A DNA stretch of 5,308 nt from Planctomycetota bacterium (GTDB lineage: Bacteria > Planctomycetota > Planctomycetia > Pirellulales > Lacipirellulaceae), in assembly GCA_022615465.1 (NCBI GenBank), contig JAKEGR010000290.1, positions 1 to 5,308 on the forward strand. Reading direction: 5' to 3'. A program made the position numbers and the translations under genes. Positions 4,588-5,308 of the stretch are shown here, one piece after another. The notes beneath the pieces were generated by a model. The model was not told the DNA's origin and made no database searches. It saw nothing but the letters and a program-made list of their open reading frames with translations. Position 1 is the first letter of the stretch; every line of letters starts with the position of its first letter.

Positions 4588-5308
4588 CTACCGCCGCCGC
4601 ACGAATCGGGCCGCGGCCAGCAAGGCCAGCATCGCAATCGCCGCACTGCTCGGCTCGGGGACGTACGTGGCCACGGCTTCGAGCGCGTCGATGTTCTCGT
4701 GGTTGACGCCGAATGTGCCACGAACGTCGAAGACCGTGTCCCACACATGGCCGCCATGGTTCAAGAACCGCGTGGCAATGCCTGGGCCGTCGTACTCGAA
4801 AATCTCGCCCCCATCGAGGGTCAAGGGAACACCCAACGGGGTCAAATCGATCGGCTGAACGCTGAACGTAACCATCGGGCCTAACGTCATGATGGCATCG
4901 ACATCCATGAACTCGACCAACTGGCTGAATATCGGACCATCCCCCGGACCGCCAAAAAACTGCTTGTCCATGGAGGCGGCCAGATCGGAGATATAGGTGT
5001 GGGGATTGCTGACATGGTTTGTCGAATCATAATCCCAAATCGCGACCTTACGCGCTCCCTGTGGTTGTTCGGTCACGAACGGATCGCCGGCCAACGAATA
5101 GCGATCACTGTCGTCCGCGTTGTCACCGCCCCAGACTTCCAAGCCGTCTGTATCCATCGGCGGATTGACCGCGTCGATGTCCATCGCGGTGGCCCACACG
5201 CCAAAACCAGCCGGCGCGGCCGGGAAACCGGTCGCCCGCTCAAACAGGATCGTCGGATCGGTTTGCACCGAGAACAAGAGCGCGGCCCGATCGTCGCGCA
5301 CTGCCTGA
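4588..5308 (-). CDS. PEP-CTERM sorting-domain secreted protein, 5' end beyond window
   Basis: The frame stays open to the right edge, so the start and any signal peptide lie outside. A GTG at 5301 is in frame but starts directly in what reads as a mature domain (DDRAALLFSV), so I do not accept it as the start. Numbered from that GTG, about 237 residues are visible. The C-terminus carries the full PEP-CTERM signal: VPEPSS (214-219), a hydrophobic segment (AIAMLALLAAA) and the basic end RRR. Such tails are cleaved by exosortase after export, and the proteins often end up at the cell surface or in exopolysaccharide. The body is acidic and rich in Asp, Gly and Pro (for example GGDNADDSD, 59-67). 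It contains many aromatic and beta-type segments and no cysteine, and matches no enzyme motif I recognise. A terminator-like hairpin follows. Confidence 0.85.
   Translation of the reverse strand, partial: QAVRDDRAALLFSVQTDPTILFERATGFPAAPAGFGVWATAMDIDAVNPPMDTDGLEVWGGDNADDSDRYSLAGDPFVTEQPQGARKVAIWDYDSTNHVSNPHTYISDLAASMDKQFFGGPGDGPIFSQLVEFMDVDAIMTLGPMVTFSVQPIDLTPLGVPLTLDGGEIFEYDGPGIATRFLNHGGHVWDTVFDVRGTFGVNHENIDALEAVATYVPEPSSAAIAMLALLAAARFVRRR

Noticed and set aside
1..5308. CRISPR array, tRNA, rRNA, transposase or prophage genes
   Set aside because: No regularly spaced repeats, no cloverleaf-like segments, no rRNA-like sequence and no transposase or integrase motifs were seen on either strand.

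Overview
The window looks like a piece of planctomycete chromosome (Planctomycetota, probably a Pirellulales-type genome). The evidence is a PEP-CTERM sorting signal on a secreted protein, a stand-alone bacterial inositol-3-phosphate synthase, mostly weak or absent Shine-Dalgarno sites, moderately high GC, loose gene spacing, and a nucleotidyltransferase paired with a small basic protein. The lineage call is inference from gene content and style; no rRNA or other marker gene is present.

Layout, left to right. 1-230 holds no gene that I can support, only a candidate leftward promoter for something beyond the left edge. 231-1439 (minus) is inositol-3-phosphate synthase. 1440-1703 is a divergent intergenic region with a candidate promoter for that gene and a large imperfect inverted repeat that would lie in its mRNA leader. 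1704-2906 (plus) is a class I-alpha aspartate/aromatic aminotransferase; its stop codon lies inside a perfect 13-bp inverted repeat. 2941-3167 is non-coding apart from a weak promoter candidate. 3168-3562 (plus) is a compact toxin-antitoxin operon in the order hicB then hicA, overlapping by GTGA. Directly after hicA is a second, half-length copy of the repeat found at the end of the aminotransferase gene. 3709-4318 (minus) is a two-gene unit: a small MNT/AbiEii-like nucleotidyltransferase followed by an overlapping 55-residue basic protein. 4319-4587 holds a good candidate promoter for that unit and a terminator-like hairpin for the next gene. 4588-5308 (minus) is the C-terminal part of a PEP-CTERM secreted protein running off the right edge.

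The metabolic genes (inositol phosphate synthesis, transamination) are single housekeeping genes with no visible functional link to each other. The middle of the window is accessory. The hicBA module lies between two 26-nt direct repeats (668 bp apart, start to start) and converges on the nucleotidyltransferase unit, which may itself be toxin-antitoxin-like. The observations most worth following up are the repeat pair flanking hicBA, the nucleotidyltransferase/small-protein pair, and the leader hairpin upstream of the inositol phosphate synthase gene.
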